Assembly (NCBI GenBank): GCA_934569045.1 | Contig: CAKTJX010000003.1 | Location: forward strand, 1-64,000 | Origin: an uncultured Oscillospiraceae bacterium | GTDB lineage: Bacteria > Bacillota > Clostridia > Oscillospirales > Oscillospiraceae | Length of the DNA: 64,000 bases | Reading direction: 5' to 3' | Notes under the pieces: generated by a model | The model's database searches: none | What the model saw: the letters and a program-made list of their open reading frames with translations, nothing else | What the model was told of the DNA's origin: nothing | Program-made: the position numbers and the translations under genes | In this document: one piece after another, positions 51,737 to 60,402 of the stretch | How the letters are laid out: each line of letters begins with the position of its first letter | Numbering within the stretch: the first letter of the stretch is position 1

Positions 51737-51835
51737 GTAGGGGCGGCTACAGATGCCCGGAATGTCCAGCGCCTGCGCGCTGAACCCCGGCCCCGCAAGC
51801 CCGTCGGCTGACGGGCGGCTGATAGCCGCCCCTAC
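51737..51835. repeat. GTAGGGGCGGCT palindromic repeat, copy 2
   Basis: GTAGGGGCGGCT at the left and GGGCGGCTGATAGCCGCCCC then TAC at the right (51813-51835). Same ends and length as copy 1 (9372-9471); the middle differs. It sits between pyrC and carB. Confidence 0.85.
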
Positions 51836-51849
51836 AGGGCTCAGAATTT

Positions 51850-53064
51850 TTACCGTGCCTGGTATACAGCCTGCCCGCCGTAGAACGTGGCCATGCATTT
51901 GCCCTGGACCGTCCAGCCCGCGAAGGGGGTGGCCTTTCCCATAGACAGGAAGTCCGCCGGGTCAACCACATAGCTTTCGTCCAGATCCCACACGGAGAAG
52001 TCGCTGCCCAGAGGGATACCGAAGCGGCTTCTGGGGTTCCAGACCAGCTTGTCCAGCAGCATCTCCATGGAGAGCACGCCGGGCTTTATCAGGCGGGTAT
52101 AGAGTACCGGGAAGGCCGTTTCCAGGCCCACCACGCCGAAGGCGCTTTTCTCCAGGCCCTTTGCCTTCTCCTCGGCGCTGTGGGGGGCATGGTCTGTGGC
52201 GATCATGTCAATGGTTCCGTCCTGCAGCCCCTCTAGCAGGGCCTCCCGGTCCTCCGGGCCCCGCAGGGGCGGGTTCATTTTGAAGCGGCCATCCTCCTGC
52301 AAAAAGCTGTCGTCCATGGTCAGATAGTGGGGGCCCGTCTCGCAGGTCACGTCCACGCCGCTTTTTTTCGCCTGCCGGATCAGCGCCACACTCTCCTTTG
52401 TGGAGATATGGCACACATGGTAGCCGCAGCCGGTTTTGGCCGCCAGCTCCAGGTCTCTGGCAATGGGGCCCCACTCGCTTTCGGAGCAGATGCCCCTGTG
52501 GCCGTGGGCCCTGGCGTAGGCGCCCTCGTGGATATAGCCGCCCCGGAGCAGGGTGTTGTCCTCGCAGTGGGCAACAATCAGCTTTCCCAGCGCCTTGGCC
52601 TGCCGCATGGCCGCCTCCATCATTTCCGGGCTCTGCACGCCTCGGCCGTCATCGGAAAAGGCAATCACCTGGGGTGCCAAGGCTTCCATATCCGAAAGGG
52701 TCTCCCCCTGCTCCCCCTTGGTAATGGCGGCATAGGGGTAGACGGCAATCACCGCCGACTCCCGGATTCGCGCCTGCTGGACAGCCAGGGCTTCCGGGCT
52801 GTCCGGCACCGGGTTCAGGTTCGGCATGGTGCACACCGCCGTATAGCCCCCCCGGGCCGCCGCCAGGGAGCCGGAGCGGATGGTCTCCTTATAAGAAAAA
52901 CCCGGCTCTCTGAAATGCACATGCACATCACAAAAGCCGGGAAAAACGGAATATTGAGAAGAATTGAGGAAAGAAAAAGCCGCATTTCTGAAAACGGCAG
53001 CCACGCCGTCCAGAAAAGAGGACTCAAAAGAAGCGGATACGTTTGCCTTCAGCCGGTAATCCAT
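51850..53064 (-). CDS. pyrC: Dihydroorotase
   Basis: 404 aa from the ATG at 53064 behind AAAGGAG. Type I dihydroorotase: metal ligands in DVHVHFREPG (about 46-55), VAHCEDNTLL, VCHISTKES and TDHAPHS. The N-terminal 40 residues are a shortened first beta domain. Closes carbamoyl aspartate to dihydroorotate. First gene of the pyrimidine operon, with a promoter and an attenuator-like hairpin in front. Confidence 0.95.
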   Translation of the reverse strand: MDYRLKANVSASFESSFLDGVAAVFRNAAFSFLNSSQYSVFPGFCDVHVHFREPGFSYKETIRSGSLAAARGGYTAVCTMPNLNPVPDSPEALAVQQARIRESAVIAVYPYAAITKGEQGETLSDMEALAPQVIAFSDDGRGVQSPEMMEAAMRQAKALGKLIVAHCEDNTLLRGGYIHEGAYARAHGHRGICSESEWGPIARDLELAAKTGCGYHVCHISTKESVALIRQAKKSGVDVTCETGPHYLTMDDSFLQEDGRFKMNPPLRGPEDREALLEGLQDGTIDMIATDHAPHSAEEKAKGLEKSAFGVVGLETAFPVLYTRLIKPGVLSMEMLLDKLVWNPRSRFGIPLGSDFSVWDLDESYVVDPADFLSMGKATPFAGWTVQGKCMATFYGGQAVYQAR

Positions 53065-53082
53065 GTTCGAGCTCCTTTCACC

Positions 53083-53110
53083 GAAAAAATGTCTTGCCCA
53101 GCGGCAAGAC
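53083..53110 (-). terminator. Attenuator-like hairpin in the pyrC leader
   Basis: Minus strand GTCTTGCC-GCTG-GGCAAGAC followed by ATTTTTT, just ahead of the ribosome site. Its place inside a leader of about 70 bases points to premature termination control of the pyr operon. No classical PyrR-binding motif is apparent. Confidence 0.75.
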
Positions 53111-53143
53111 TCCACATGACGGTTCTTCGCCGCATTTCGGCTT

Positions 53144-53172
53144 ATTCTACCACGGTCAAAGCAGGAAGTCAA
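53144..53172 (-). promoter_or_regulatory. pyr operon promoter
   Basis: Minus strand TTGACT (53172-53167), 17 bp, TAGAAT (53149-53144). Confidence 0.9.
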
Positions 53173-53221
53173 CAAAAAAATAAAATATTTTTTGAAAAAG
53201 AGAAATTTGGGTCTCCGGGGC

Positions 53222-53250
53222 TTGCGCCACGCCCGGATTTGCGGTAACAT
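53222..53250 (+). promoter_or_regulatory. Probable pgi promoter
   Basis: TTGCGC (53222-53227), 17 bp, TAACAT (53245-53250). Modest match. Confidence 0.5.
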
Positions 53251-53295
53251 AGACATGGAAAACCAATCGTTTTAGAAAGGACGTGTCCTAAACAT

Positions 53296-54603
53296 ATGAT
53301 CAAAGTTGATATTTCCAACGTCTGGGGCCAGATTGCTCTGCCGGATCTGCTGGCCATGGAGAAAGAGGTTGCCCAGGCCCACGCCACCCTGGTAGACGGC
53401 ACCGGCGCCGGCAACGATTTCCTGGGCTGGCAAAACCTGCCCACCCGTCAGGCCAATGAGGAGATTCTGCGCATCCAGAGCGCAGCCCGGAAGATTCGCA
53501 ACGATTCCGATGTGTTTGTTGTCATCGGCATCGGTGGCAGCTACTTAGGCCCCCGGGCGGCCATCGAGCTGCTGCAGGGCCCCAACCACAACATGGGCAA
53601 GGGCAAGGGTGACCCCCAGATCTACTTTGCCGGCAACGGCCTGAGCACCCGCCACTGGAATGAGCTGTGCCGCCTGCTGGAGGGCAAGGATTTCTCCATT
53701 GCCATCATTTCCAAGTCCGGCACCACCACCGAGCCCGCCATCGCCACCCGGGCCCTGCGGGAAATGCTGGAGGCCAAGTACGGTGTAGAGGGGGCCAAGG
53801 GCCGCATCTACGCCATCACCGACCCCTGCAAGGGCGCGCTGCGGCAGATGGCCACGGAAGAGGGCTGGGAGACCTTCGTCATCCCTGCCAACGTCGGCGG
53901 CCGGTTCTCCGTGCTGACTCCCGTTGGCCTGCTGCCTCTGGCCGTGGCCGGGGTAGACATTCTGGAGCTGCTGAACGGCGCTATGGACGCCAAGGAAAGC
54001 TATGATCTGCGCTCCTTCGATAACCCCGTGTGGCTGTATGCCGCCGTGCGGAACCTGCTGTACCGCAACGGCAAGACAATGGAGCTGTTTGAGAGCTTTG
54101 AGCCGGGCTTCAAGATGTTCGGCGGCTGGTGGCAGCAGCTCTTCGGCGAGTCCGAGGGCAAGGACGGCAAGGGCATCTTCCCCGTCACCGCCGAGTTCAC
54201 CGCCGACCTGCACTCCCTGGGCCAGATGATCCAGCAGGGCCAGCGGAACCTGTTTGAGACCATGGTCCGCTTTGACGCCCCGGAGGCCAAGATGGTGATT
54301 TCCAGCGATGAGAAGAATCTGGACGGCCTGAACTACCTGGCCGGCAAAACCCTGGACTTTGTGGACGAGAAGGCCTACCTCGGCACCCTGGCCGCCCATG
54401 TGGACGGCGGCGTGCCCGTCATCACCATGGACTGCGGCGAGCTGAACGACCGGAAGGTGGGCGAGCTGTTCTACTTCCTGGAGCTGTGCTGCGGCGTTTC
54501 CGCCTATATTCTGGACGTGAACCCCTTCAACCAGCCCGGCGTGGAGTTCTACAAGCGCAATATGTTCAAGCTCCTGGGCAAGCCCGGCTACGAGAACCAG
54601 TAA
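53296..54603 (+). CDS. pgi: Glucose-6-phosphate isomerase
   Basis: 435 aa, the shorter form of Firmicutes. SIS fold with VIGIGGSYLGPRAAIELLQG (about 76-95), ISKSGTTTEPAIATRAL, the signature GGRFSVLTPVGLLPLAVAG and the C-terminal Lys region NPFNQPGVEFYKRNMF. Interconverts glucose-6-P and fructose-6-P in glycolysis. Stands alone. Confidence 0.96.
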   Translation: MIKVDISNVWGQIALPDLLAMEKEVAQAHATLVDGTGAGNDFLGWQNLPTRQANEEILRIQSAARKIRNDSDVFVVIGIGGSYLGPRAAIELLQGPNHNMGKGKGDPQIYFAGNGLSTRHWNELCRLLEGKDFSIAIISKSGTTTEPAIATRALREMLEAKYGVEGAKGRIYAITDPCKGALRQMATEEGWETFVIPANVGGRFSVLTPVGLLPLAVAGVDILELLNGAMDAKESYDLRSFDNPVWLYAAVRNLLYRNGKTMELFESFEPGFKMFGGWWQQLFGESEGKDGKGIFPVTAEFTADLHSLGQMIQQGQRNLFETMVRFDAPEAKMVISSDEKNLDGLNYLAGKTLDFVDEKAYLGTLAAHVDGGVPVITMDCGELNDRKVGELFYFLELCCGVSAYILDVNPFNQPGVEFYKRNMFKLLGKPGYENQ

Positions 54604-54640
54604 GAAGACAAACCCATTGGCATATTTGCAAAAATAATGG

Positions 54641-54669
54641 TTGCAAAAACCGCCGATTGCTGGTAGAAT
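54641..54669 (+). promoter_or_regulatory. Promoter of the small P-loop gene
   Basis: TTGCAA (54641-54646), 17 bp, TAGAAT (54664-54669). Confidence 0.75.
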
Positions 54670-54715
54670 GATACCAAGCCAGATTTATTTTGGCATAGCA
54701 AAGGAGGAAATTCCG

Positions 54716-55123
54716 ATGATTCATGTTATTATGGGCCTGAAGGGCTCCGGTAAGACCAAGAAGCTGATCGACGCCATCAACGCCGCTGTGAGCGAAGCCC
54801 ACGGCGATGTGGTCTGCATCGAGTACGGCAAGAAGCTGACCTACGACGTTACTTACAAGGTCCGTCTGGTGGACTCCCAGGAGTACGGCATCAGCTCTCC
54901 CGATATGCTGAAGGGCTTCCTGAGCGGCCTGCATGCAGGCAACTTTGATATTACCAACGTGTTCATCGACAACCTGTACAAGACCATCGGTCAGGACCAG
55001 GCTGCCAACGAGGCCTTTGTGGATTGGGTGGCAAAGTTTGCCCAGGAGAACAACATGGAAATCACCATGACCATCTCCGCCGATCCCGCGGAAGCTTCCG
55101 AAGGAATGAAGAAGTACCTGTAA
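54716..55123 (+). CDS. Small P-loop protein of unknown function
   Basis: 135 aa from the ATG at 54716 behind AAAGGAGG. Walker A at 7-15 (GLKGSGKTK) right at the N-terminus and a Walker B-like strand ITNVFIDNL around 78-86; no further helicase, kinase or GTPase motif. The C-terminal half (NNMEITMTISADPAEASEGM) ends in a short strand-helix. Compact enough for a minimal RecA-like or kinase-like core. Own promoter and terminator; strong ribosome site implies good expression. Confidence 0.75.
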   Translation: MIHVIMGLKGSGKTKKLIDAINAAVSEAHGDVVCIEYGKKLTYDVTYKVRLVDSQEYGISSPDMLKGFLSGLHAGNFDITNVFIDNLYKTIGQDQAANEAFVDWVAKFAQENNMEITMTISADPAEASEGMKKYL

Positions 55124-55138
55124 AACGCGAATCCTCCT

Positions 55139-55170
55139 GCACCGCCGCTTTTCCGCGGCGGTGCTTTTTT
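55139..55170 (+). terminator. Terminator of the small P-loop gene
   Basis: Perfect 10-bp stem GCACCGCCGC around TTTTCC, followed by TTTTTT. Confidence 0.95.
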
Positions 55171-55327
55171 GCATCCAAATTCCAAGATGCACGATTGGGG
55201 CTTCCAAAATTCGTAAAAACTGCCGGATTCGTAGAAAAGTCTGGAATTTTGGAAATATTCCTTGCTTTTCCCGCCATTCTGGTATAGTATGGACTGGTTT
55301 ATGAAAAGTGTATGAGAGGAGAACGTT

Positions 55328-56704
55328 ATGCAGACAGAAACGTTAAAAGAGAACAAAATGGGCGTGATGCCCATTGGCAGGCTGTTGGTGAATATGGCCC
55401 TGCCCATGATCATTTCCATGCTGGTGCAGGCCCTTTATAACATTGTCGACAGCGTGTATGTGTCCCAGGTGTCCGAGAGCGCCGTCACGGCCCTATCCCT
55501 GGCCTTCCCGGTGCAGAATATGCAGATTGGCTTTGCCGTGGGCATCGGCGTGGGTGTCAACTCCTACCTGTCCCAGAGCCTGGGCCGCCGGGATCAGGAG
55601 AGCGCCAACTGGGCCGCGGGTCAGGGCATCTTTCTGATGCTGGTGTGCACCGCCCTCTTCATGCTCTTCGGCTTCTTCGGCGTGCGGCCCTACTACACCA
55701 TGCAGTCTTCTGTAGCGGAGACCGTGGAGGGCGGCATCGCCTATACCAGCATCTGCTGCATCTTCACCGCGGGCATCTTCATCCAAGTGCTCTGTGAGCG
55801 GCTGCTGCAGGGCACCGGCCGGGCCATGCAGACCATGATTTTGCAGGGCACCGGCGCCATCATCAACATCATTCTGGACCCGGTGTTCATCCACGGCTGG
55901 TGGGGCATGCCGAAGATGGGCGTGGCCGGTGCCGCCGTTGCCACGGTCATCGGTCAGTCCGTGGGCGCGGTGCTGGGCATCTATATGAACATCCGCCACA
56001 ACCCGGATATCCACATCCATCTCAAATATGTGCGCCCCAACTGGAAGGTCATCTCCCCCATTCTGACGGTGGGTATTCCCAGTGTCATCATGAACGGCAT
56101 CGGCTCCGTCATGAATTTTGGCATGAACCAGATTTTGCAGGGCTTCCATGAGACCGCCACCGGCGTGTTCGGCATCTACTACAAGCTGCAAAGCCTGTTC
56201 TTCATGCCCCTGTTCGGCATCAACAACGCCACCATTTCCATCATCGCCTTCAACTACGGCGCCCGGAAGCCCAAGCGCATCATCCACACCCTGAAGCTCG
56301 CCACCACCGTTGCCATCTGCATCATGCTGGTGGGTCTGGCGATATTCCAGCTGTTCCCGGAGGCCCTGCTCGGCATCTTTAATCCTACAGAGGATTTTCT
56401 GGCCATCGGTGTCAAGGCTCTGCGGATTCTCTGCCTGCCCTTCCCCATTGCGGCGGTGTGCATCAGCCTCAGCGCCTCCTTCCAAGCCCTGGGCAACGGC
56501 TCCTATTCCACCATCGTCTCCCTGTGCCGCCAGCTGCTGGTGCTGCTGCCGGTGGCCTACCTGCTGAGTCTTACCGGCAACGTGAACAACGTCTGGTGGT
56601 CCTTCCCCATTGCGGAGATCGCCTCCGCCGCCGTCACCGGCATTCTCTTCGCAAAGCTCTATCGGCAGAAGGTAAAGCCCCTGTTTGACGCGCCCGCGGA
56701 ATAA
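55328..56704 (+). CDS. MATE family efflux transporter
   Basis: 458 aa, twelve membrane segments in two matching halves. N-terminal MPIGRLLVNMALPMIISMLV and the family motif QALYNIVDSVYVSQVSESAV; the second half has GIPSVIMNGIGSVMNFGMNQ. Uses sodium or proton gradients to pump out cationic drugs or metabolites. A -10 (TATAGT near 55282) and GAGAGGAG precede it. The 33-aa frame follows within 60 bases. Confidence 0.93.
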   Translation: MQTETLKENKMGVMPIGRLLVNMALPMIISMLVQALYNIVDSVYVSQVSESAVTALSLAFPVQNMQIGFAVGIGVGVNSYLSQSLGRRDQESANWAAGQGIFLMLVCTALFMLFGFFGVRPYYTMQSSVAETVEGGIAYTSICCIFTAGIFIQVLCERLLQGTGRAMQTMILQGTGAIINIILDPVFIHGWWGMPKMGVAGAAVATVIGQSVGAVLGIYMNIRHNPDIHIHLKYVRPNWKVISPILTVGIPSVIMNGIGSVMNFGMNQILQGFHETATGVFGIYYKLQSLFFMPLFGINNATISIIAFNYGARKPKRIIHTLKLATTVAICIMLVGLAIFQLFPEALLGIFNPTEDFLAIGVKALRILCLPFPIAAVCISLSASFQALGNGSYSTIVSLCRQLLVLLPVAYLLSLTGNVNNVWWSFPIAEIASAAVTGILFAKLYRQKVKPLFDAPAE

Positions 56705-56759
56705 TTCCCGCCATCCTGCGCATCCTTTTGGAGGGAAGCACCCCAAAAGGAGCGACGGT

Positions 56760-56861
56760 ATGGAAAAGAAAGAAGAGAAAAAGCCCATTCCCTGGGAAGC
56801 CGCGGACCCCAAGCCCCCGGTCATCCAGTCCGGGCACATGGAAAACCGCATCCGAAACTAA
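56760..56861 (+). CDS. 33-aa small protein downstream of MATE
   Basis: Frame MEKKEEKKPIPWEAADPKPP and 13 more residues, charged and proline-rich, no membrane segment. AAAAGGAG lies eight bases before the ATG. That ribosome site is the 3' arm of a hairpin (CCTTTTGG at 56723-56730 with CCAAAAGG at 56743-56750), so translation may be gated. Probably read from the MATE transcript. Small size leaves real doubt. Confidence 0.55.
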   Translation: MEKKEEKKPIPWEAADPKPPVIQSGHMENRIRN

Positions 56862-56866
56862 AGAGA

Positions 56867-56913
56867 GAAAATCACCGGGAAATGTCTGCGTCAGACAAAT
56901 CCCGGTGATTTTC
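56867..56913. terminator. Bidirectional terminator between MATE unit and ABC permease
   Basis: GAAAATCACCGGGA pairs perfectly with TCCCGGTGATTTTC; an inner TGTCTG/CAGACA stem sits on top. Confidence 0.9.
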
Positions 56914-56917
56914 TTCT

Positions 56918-59371
56918 TTATTCCACCGCTTTCAGCGACTCCGCCATGGGGATTCTGCGGATGTGGCGGCGCATGGCCCGGTTGACGATCCAGGCGAACA
57001 GCACCGTGCAGCAGAACGCCAGAATGTAGCTTGCCTTTTCAATGTGTACATCAAAGCAGGAATTGTCCACCGTGACCATGCCCATGACGATGGGCTGTAT
57101 CACGCTGCCCAGAGGCATCCCCAGCAGCGCCGCAAGAATGGACAGCAGCAGATTCTCTCGCAGCACATAGGCCTCTGTCTCCTTGGGGTAGAAGCCCAGC
57201 ACCTCCACCGTGGCAATCTCCCGGCTGCGCTCCGCCAGATTGATATTGGTCAGATTATAGATGACGATAAAGGCCAGTGCCCCCGCAAAGCCAACCACCA
57301 GCCAGATGATGTAGTTCAGGCAGCTCATGGCGCTATCCACCTGGTCCAGGCTGACATCCATGCGGTTCAGGGCCGTGACCCCCTCCAGCTCCGTCAGGGT
57401 CTTGGCCACCTCCCCCGGTTCTCCCTGGGTATGGAGCATCATGGCGTTGGCGCCCTCCGTGCCGAAGAAATGCTCGCAGTCCTCCGCCCGGACAAACAGG
57501 TAGTTGGCCACATAGTTCTCAAAAATGCCGGAAACAGTGAGGCTTGCCCGGTTCAGGTCGCTGTCCTCCGCCTCGATGGTATCCCCAATAGAAAGCCCAA
57601 GCTTCTCCGCCAGACGGCGGCTGAGCAAGACCTGGCCGGACTCCGGGACGGACAATTCCTGCCCGTCCCAGGATAGCGTCCAATAGTCCGGCAGCCGATC
57701 CCAGTCCTCCAGCCCCAGCAGCGTCACAGAGCGCAGACTGTCCGTGTCTCCGTAGACATCCACCCGGTCTTTGACGCACAGCAGGGAATCCGTCACATTT
57801 TCCATGCGGTCAACCGCGCGCAGAATGTCCGCCCGGTCCCCTTCGGTGAAGGACAGGTCCATGTCATAGTGCTGGATGCCGCCGAATTGCAGGGTGCCGA
57901 TATGAATCATGGAATCCCGGACGCCGAAGGCCGTCACCATCAGGGCCGTGCAGCAGCTGATGCCCACCAGCATCATGGTCATCCGCAGCTTATAGCGGAG
58001 CATATTCCGCAGGGTGATTTTTTGCAAAAAGGTCAAGGGCTTCCACAGAAACGGGATATATTCCAGCAGAATCCGCCGCCCCTGCTTGCCCCGCTGAGGC
58101 CGGATCAGCTCCGCGGGCACCGCCCCCAGGGCCTTCCAGCAGGATGCCAGCGCTGCTCCCAGGATGCCCAGCAGCGACACGGCCAGGGTAATCCGCGCAA
58201 GGGACGGGCTGAACTGGTACTTTAAGGGCGCAAACTTGTAGAGCACCCCGTAGGCCCACCAGAACACCTCCGGCAGTCCCCAGGTGCCCAGGAAGAAGCC
58301 CAGGGCCCAGCCAATCACCGTGGCGCTGCCTGCATAGAGCAGATATTTGGCGGCAATAGCCCAGCCGGGAAAGCCCAGGGCCTTCAGAACGCCAATCTGG
58401 GTCCGCTCCTCGCTGACCATCCGGGTCATGGTGGTAATGCACACCAGCATGGCGATCATAATAAAGAACACCGGCAGCAGATTTGCCACGCCGGACACAA
58501 TGGCTGTGTCATTTTCAAAGCTGACAAAGCCCGCGTTTTCCCGCCGGGTCAGCACATAGGTATCCGGCTTCTCCAGGTCCACATACTCCGCCTGATCCCG
58601 GTCCAGGCCGTAGGCATCCAGAATGGAGTCGAAGCGATCCCAGGCAAGCTTTGACACCAGCTCCGTAATCTGGGGCTTGTATTCGTCCACCGCGTCCTCA
58701 TAGTCTTGGGAGTAAATATTGGACGCCTTGCGCAGCTTCACATCCACCTCCGTATAGACCTCTTGGGAGAAGGCATCCGGGTGGAGGTAGAAAAAGCCCT
58801 TCAGGGCCCCGTCTCCGATGGTGGTGGTGCCCCGGTCCGTGCTGATATACAGGGGCGAATCCGCCAGGCCCACGATGAGGAAGCTGTCGGTCTCCAGAAA
58901 GTCCAGAGTGTCCTGCTTGTTGTCCGGGCTCAGGCGCACCACCGTGCCGATGGCGCTCTCGTCAAAGGCTCTGGCATCCGCAAGGCACTCGCTCTTGGTC
59001 TGGGGCATCCTGCCTGCCCGGAGAGAGGGGATGTTCACCTGCTCCGGAATTGCCAGAAAACGAAACGCCGCGGTGCTGTCCTGGTAGGGAATCAGCGCGT
59101 CCACGCTCTTCTGCCCCTCGGCCTTGCCCAGCCAGGGCTGCCGGGAGATTTCCGTCACATCGTCCTCGGAAAAGCCCAGGGTGGAAATCAGCCGGAAGTC
59201 ATAAAAGGCCTGACTGTCCAGATAGTCCTGGGCCGTAGCGTACATAGCCTCCTTCGTCACCTTCAGTCCCGCGAAAAAGCTGACACTCAGGGCGACAATC
59301 AGCATCAGCGACATATACCGGCCAAAAAAGGAGCGGATGGTCCGACCGGTCATTTTCACAATGGATTTCAT
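56918..59371 (-). CDS. FtsX/MacB-type ABC transporter permease
   Basis: 817 aa from the ATG at 59371, five bases after the ATPase stop; a GTG four codons earlier is possible. One N-terminal membrane segment, a large outer domain, three segments with an FtsX domain around 290-420, a second outer domain and a second FtsX domain near 690-810 (AGALAFIVIYNLTNINLAER). Single-chain tandem permeases of this type move lipids, peptides or lipoproteins, or act mechanically, rather than import solutes. Works with the ATPase upstream. Confidence 0.9.
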   Translation of the reverse strand: MKSIVKMTGRTIRSFFGRYMSLMLIVALSVSFFAGLKVTKEAMYATAQDYLDSQAFYDFRLISTLGFSEDDVTEISRQPWLGKAEGQKSVDALIPYQDSTAAFRFLAIPEQVNIPSLRAGRMPQTKSECLADARAFDESAIGTVVRLSPDNKQDTLDFLETDSFLIVGLADSPLYISTDRGTTTIGDGALKGFFYLHPDAFSQEVYTEVDVKLRKASNIYSQDYEDAVDEYKPQITELVSKLAWDRFDSILDAYGLDRDQAEYVDLEKPDTYVLTRRENAGFVSFENDTAIVSGVANLLPVFFIMIAMLVCITTMTRMVSEERTQIGVLKALGFPGWAIAAKYLLYAGSATVIGWALGFFLGTWGLPEVFWWAYGVLYKFAPLKYQFSPSLARITLAVSLLGILGAALASCWKALGAVPAELIRPQRGKQGRRILLEYIPFLWKPLTFLQKITLRNMLRYKLRMTMMLVGISCCTALMVTAFGVRDSMIHIGTLQFGGIQHYDMDLSFTEGDRADILRAVDRMENVTDSLLCVKDRVDVYGDTDSLRSVTLLGLEDWDRLPDYWTLSWDGQELSVPESGQVLLSRRLAEKLGLSIGDTIEAEDSDLNRASLTVSGIFENYVANYLFVRAEDCEHFFGTEGANAMMLHTQGEPGEVAKTLTELEGVTALNRMDVSLDQVDSAMSCLNYIIWLVVGFAGALAFIVIYNLTNINLAERSREIATVEVLGFYPKETEAYVLRENLLLSILAALLGMPLGSVIQPIVMGMVTVDNSCFDVHIEKASYILAFCCTVLFAWIVNRAMRRHIRRIPMAESLKAVE

Positions 59372-59376
59372 GCCCG

Positions 59377-60084
59377 TCACCACTCAATGCTGTCAATGGG
59401 CACAATGGTCTCATTGCGCACATTGGAGCGGATCTGCCCGCTCTTGATGCGGATAATCCGGTCCGCCATAGGGGCAATGGCCTGGTTGTGGGTAATGATG
59501 ATCACCGTGGTCCCCCGGGCCTTGCTGAGGTCATACAGCAGCTTCAGTACCGCCTTGCCGGTGACATAGTCCAGGGCTCCCGTGGGCTCATCGCACAGCA
59601 AAAGCCTGGGGTTCTTTGCCAGAGCTCTCGCAATGGCAATCCGCTGCTGCTCTCCGCCGGAAAGCTGGGCCGGGAAATTCCGGGCCCGGTCCGAAAGCCC
59701 CACCATATCCAGAGCCTTCGCCGCCGGGATTGGGTCCCGGCACAGCTGCGCCGCGATTTCGATATTCTCCAGCGCCGTCAGATTGGGAATCAGATTGTAA
59801 AACTGGAACACAAAGCCCACATCCAGCCGGCGGTACTTTGCCATTTCCATGGCGGACAAATGGGAAATATCCCGCCCATCAAACAGGATGGTTCCCCCGG
59901 TAATCGTATCCATGCCCCCCAGCATATTCAGCAGCGTGGTCTTCCCCGCGCCGGAGGAGCCCAGCAGCACCACAAACTCCCCTTTTTCCACCGCAAAGGA
60001 CACCCCGTCCAGCGCCCGCACCTGGGCATTCCCGGTTCCGTAAACCTTCTGTACATCCCGAAATTCAATATAGGCCATTTCCAT
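59377..60084 (-). CDS. MacB/LolD-type ABC transporter ATPase
   Basis: 235 aa. Walker [18 protein letters not shown] (about 42-58), Q-loop VFQFYNLIP, signature [15 protein letters not shown], Walker [13 protein letters not shown] and the switch His IITHN. Partner of the FtsX-like permease next door. First gene of a two-gene operon. Confidence 0.94.
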   Translation of the reverse strand: MEMAYIEFRDVQKVYGTGNAQVRALDGVSFAVEKGEFVVLLGSSGAGKTTLLNMLGGMDTITGGTILFDGRDISHLSAMEMAKYRRLDVGFVFQFYNLIPNLTALENIEIAAQLCRDPIPAAKALDMVGLSDRARNFPAQLSGGEQQRIAIARALAKNPRLLLCDEPTGALDYVTGKAVLKLLYDLSKARGTTVIIITHNQAIAPMADRIIRIKSGQIRSNVRNETIVPIDSIEW

Positions 60085-60104
60085 TTCCTCCCTGTTACCA
60101 TACT

Positions 60105-60134
60105 ATTGTATCGTACCACAGGGCGGAATGTAAA
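60105..60134 (-). promoter_or_regulatory. Promoter of the FtsX-type ABC operon
   Basis: Minus strand TTTACA (60134-60129), 18 bp, TACAAT (60110-60105). Confidence 0.75.
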
Positions 60135-60206
60135 GAGGTATCTTTTCTGTAAAAAATTTTTTAAAAAAGGACGCACCGCAGCCGCGGCGCGTCCATACGA
60201 CTTGTT

Positions 60207-60398
60207 AAAAAGCCTCGCAGAGTTTGCCGACGAAAGTCGGCAAATAGAGTTGAATCATTTTCTGTCGGGGCGTGTACCTGACAGAAAATACTTCTCAGGC
60301 TGCAAGTGTGCGAGTTGGCCGCCGTAGGCGGACAAGGAGTGCGCGCAGCAGACTGCAAAAGTTTGTTTGGAAAGCCCGCCAGGGCTTTCCAAACAGTC
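60207..60398 (-). repeat. Structured 3'-UTR repeat, copy 2
   Basis: Begins about seven bases after the RpiR-type gene's stop, same orientation as copy 1. Conserved: GCCGAC-GAAA-GTCGGC, ATTTTCTGTC/GACAGAAAAT and GCAGACTGCAAAAG. In the gene-proximal stem a G-C pair of copy 1 is T-A here (TTTGGAAAGCCC/GGGCTTTCCAAA), and the GTA-loop hairpin is longer (CCGCC-GTA-GGCGG). The remainder of 60085-60402 holds only the ABC promoter. Confidence 0.85.
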
Positions 60399-60402
60399 AG
60401 GT

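Noticed and set aside
53064..53150. PyrR-binding loop in the pyrC leader
   Set aside because: Only the terminator hairpin is convincing; the conserved PyrR recognition sequence could not be found.
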